Source: Hysterangium stoloniferum (Eukaryota; Basidiomycota; Agaricomycetes; Hysterangiales; Hysterangiaceae). From it: 64,000 nucleotides of DNA. The position numbers were made by a program, and so were the translations under genes. The stretch spans positions 1,302,001-1,366,000 of the forward strand of contig WHVD01000001.1 of assembly GCA_015178975.1 (NCBI GenBank). The letters run 5' to 3'. Numbering within the stretch: the first letter of the stretch is position 1; the number at the start of each line of letters is the position of its first letter. This document shows positions 63,377-64,000 of the stretch, piece by piece. The notes under the pieces are model-generated. The model saw only the letters and a list, made by a program, of their open reading frames with translations. It did not search any database and was not told the DNA's origin.

Positions 63377-64000
63377 TAATACCTGGCATGACCACCTTTT
63401 GCTTTAATAACTGCTTGTATCATCCTAGGCATGCTTTCTATTATATTCCAACACACTTCTGATCAAATTACATCCCACTCTTCCACAACTTGGTCCCATA
63501 ATTCATGTAATCCTTGAGGTGGTGTTGGATATTGTCACAGTGATGCTTGAGGTATCCCCAAAGGCATTTAATGGGATTTAGGTCAGGGAACTAGGCAGGT
63601 CAGGTTAGTACTTGAATATCATTGTCTTCAAACCACTGTTTGGCCTTCCTGTATGTGTGTTTTGGATCCTTGTCCTGTTGAAAGTAACATTTGTCCTCTT
63701 CCATTTTCCATTGTTTCAAAAGTTTCTACCCTCCATCCTTCAAGATCTCCTCATACTGATCAGCATCCATTTTCCTCTGAACCTCCACTAACCTTCCCAC
63801 ACCATTCCACCCTGTACAGCCCCATGGAAGATAACATCTCACCACATGCCTGTCCATCTCACCATACACACATAAAAACTTATTATGGATCACTCCACCA
63901 TTGTCCACTCAATCACTCTTCCTTTTGTTCCCCCAATTCCATATGATCTGATTGGGGGTTCCATTTAGTTCTTTCTTTTGTTCTCCAATCCTTTGTTGTA
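63377..64000 (-). pseudogene. Degenerate Tc1 transposase, runs off the window
   Basis: Minus-strand pieces in three frames read the Tc1 C-terminal half: WGCTGWNGVGRLVEV and KMDADQYEEILKD (about 63750-63830), QDKDPKHTY (about 63650), FPDLNPIK.LWGYLK (about 63560), and the end ESMPRMIQAVIKAKGGHA (about 63390). Many stops. It differs from the element at 46460 and represents another Tc1 family. The segment 63836-64000 is the source sequence of the minisatellite at 13761. Confidence 0.8.

Overview
The window looks like a transposon-rich island from a filamentous fungus, most likely an Agaricomycete (Basidiomycota). The reasons are: short 42-67 nt introns; an intron-dense cyclophilin gene with eight exons; a hydrolase/NB-ARC/TPR gene of the STAND (fungal NLR) type; Helitron, Tc1/mariner, Ty3-type and DIRS-type elements; and a Cys-rich coiled-coil ORF with Zn2Cys6 spacing. 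The genus cannot be fixed from sequence alone. Nothing prokaryotic (operons, CRISPR, phage) is seen.

Layout. 1-14.4 kb: remnants of retroelements, namely a DIRS-like RT/RNase H remnant, nested LTRs of several families, an intact-looking 1.26 kb solo LTR with TATA box and E-box triplet, and a minus-strand gag-like ORF cut by a solo LTR. It ends in a 26-copy 20-bp minisatellite grown out of a dead Tc1 transposase. 14.9-26.2 kb: a minus-strand TPR/NB-ARC pseudogene split by an 8.7 kb LTR retrotransposon (5-bp duplication CCCTG). That retrotransposon carries a dead Tc1 piece, a dispersed repeat and a 694-bp palindromic MITE. 26.2-36.5 kb: two Helitron relatives, one deleted and one nearly full length but with stops, a frameshift and a solo LTR. 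Each is followed by a conserved double hairpin. 36.5-43.1 kb: satellite and minisatellite arrays, strongly pyrimidine-rich on the plus strand, with a solo LTR inside. 43.6-49.7 kb: MITE, LTRs, a full-length Tc1 element with about 220-bp inverted ends, TPR and gag scraps, and a tRNA-like sequence. 50.3-52.4 kb: a small low-repeat pocket with a damaged cyclophilin. 52.4-57.8 kb: the only large gene that reads open throughout, a minus-strand alpha/beta hydrolase - NB-ARC - 21xTPR protein of about 1,675 aa in seven exons. 58.9-64 kb: solo LTRs, including one inside another inside a TPR fragment, then a dead Tc1 transposase running off the end.

How it fits together. The host content is essentially one NLR-like family (one intact copy, one disrupted copy, two or more scraps) and a cyclophilin, embedded in several layers of elements. 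Target-site duplications let the order of many insertions be read directly. The NLR-like TPR array is recently amplified, with 126-bp units and a 378-bp higher-order repeat. Such arrays are known to diversify in fungal STAND proteins of non-self recognition, and that makes it the most biologically interesting locus here.
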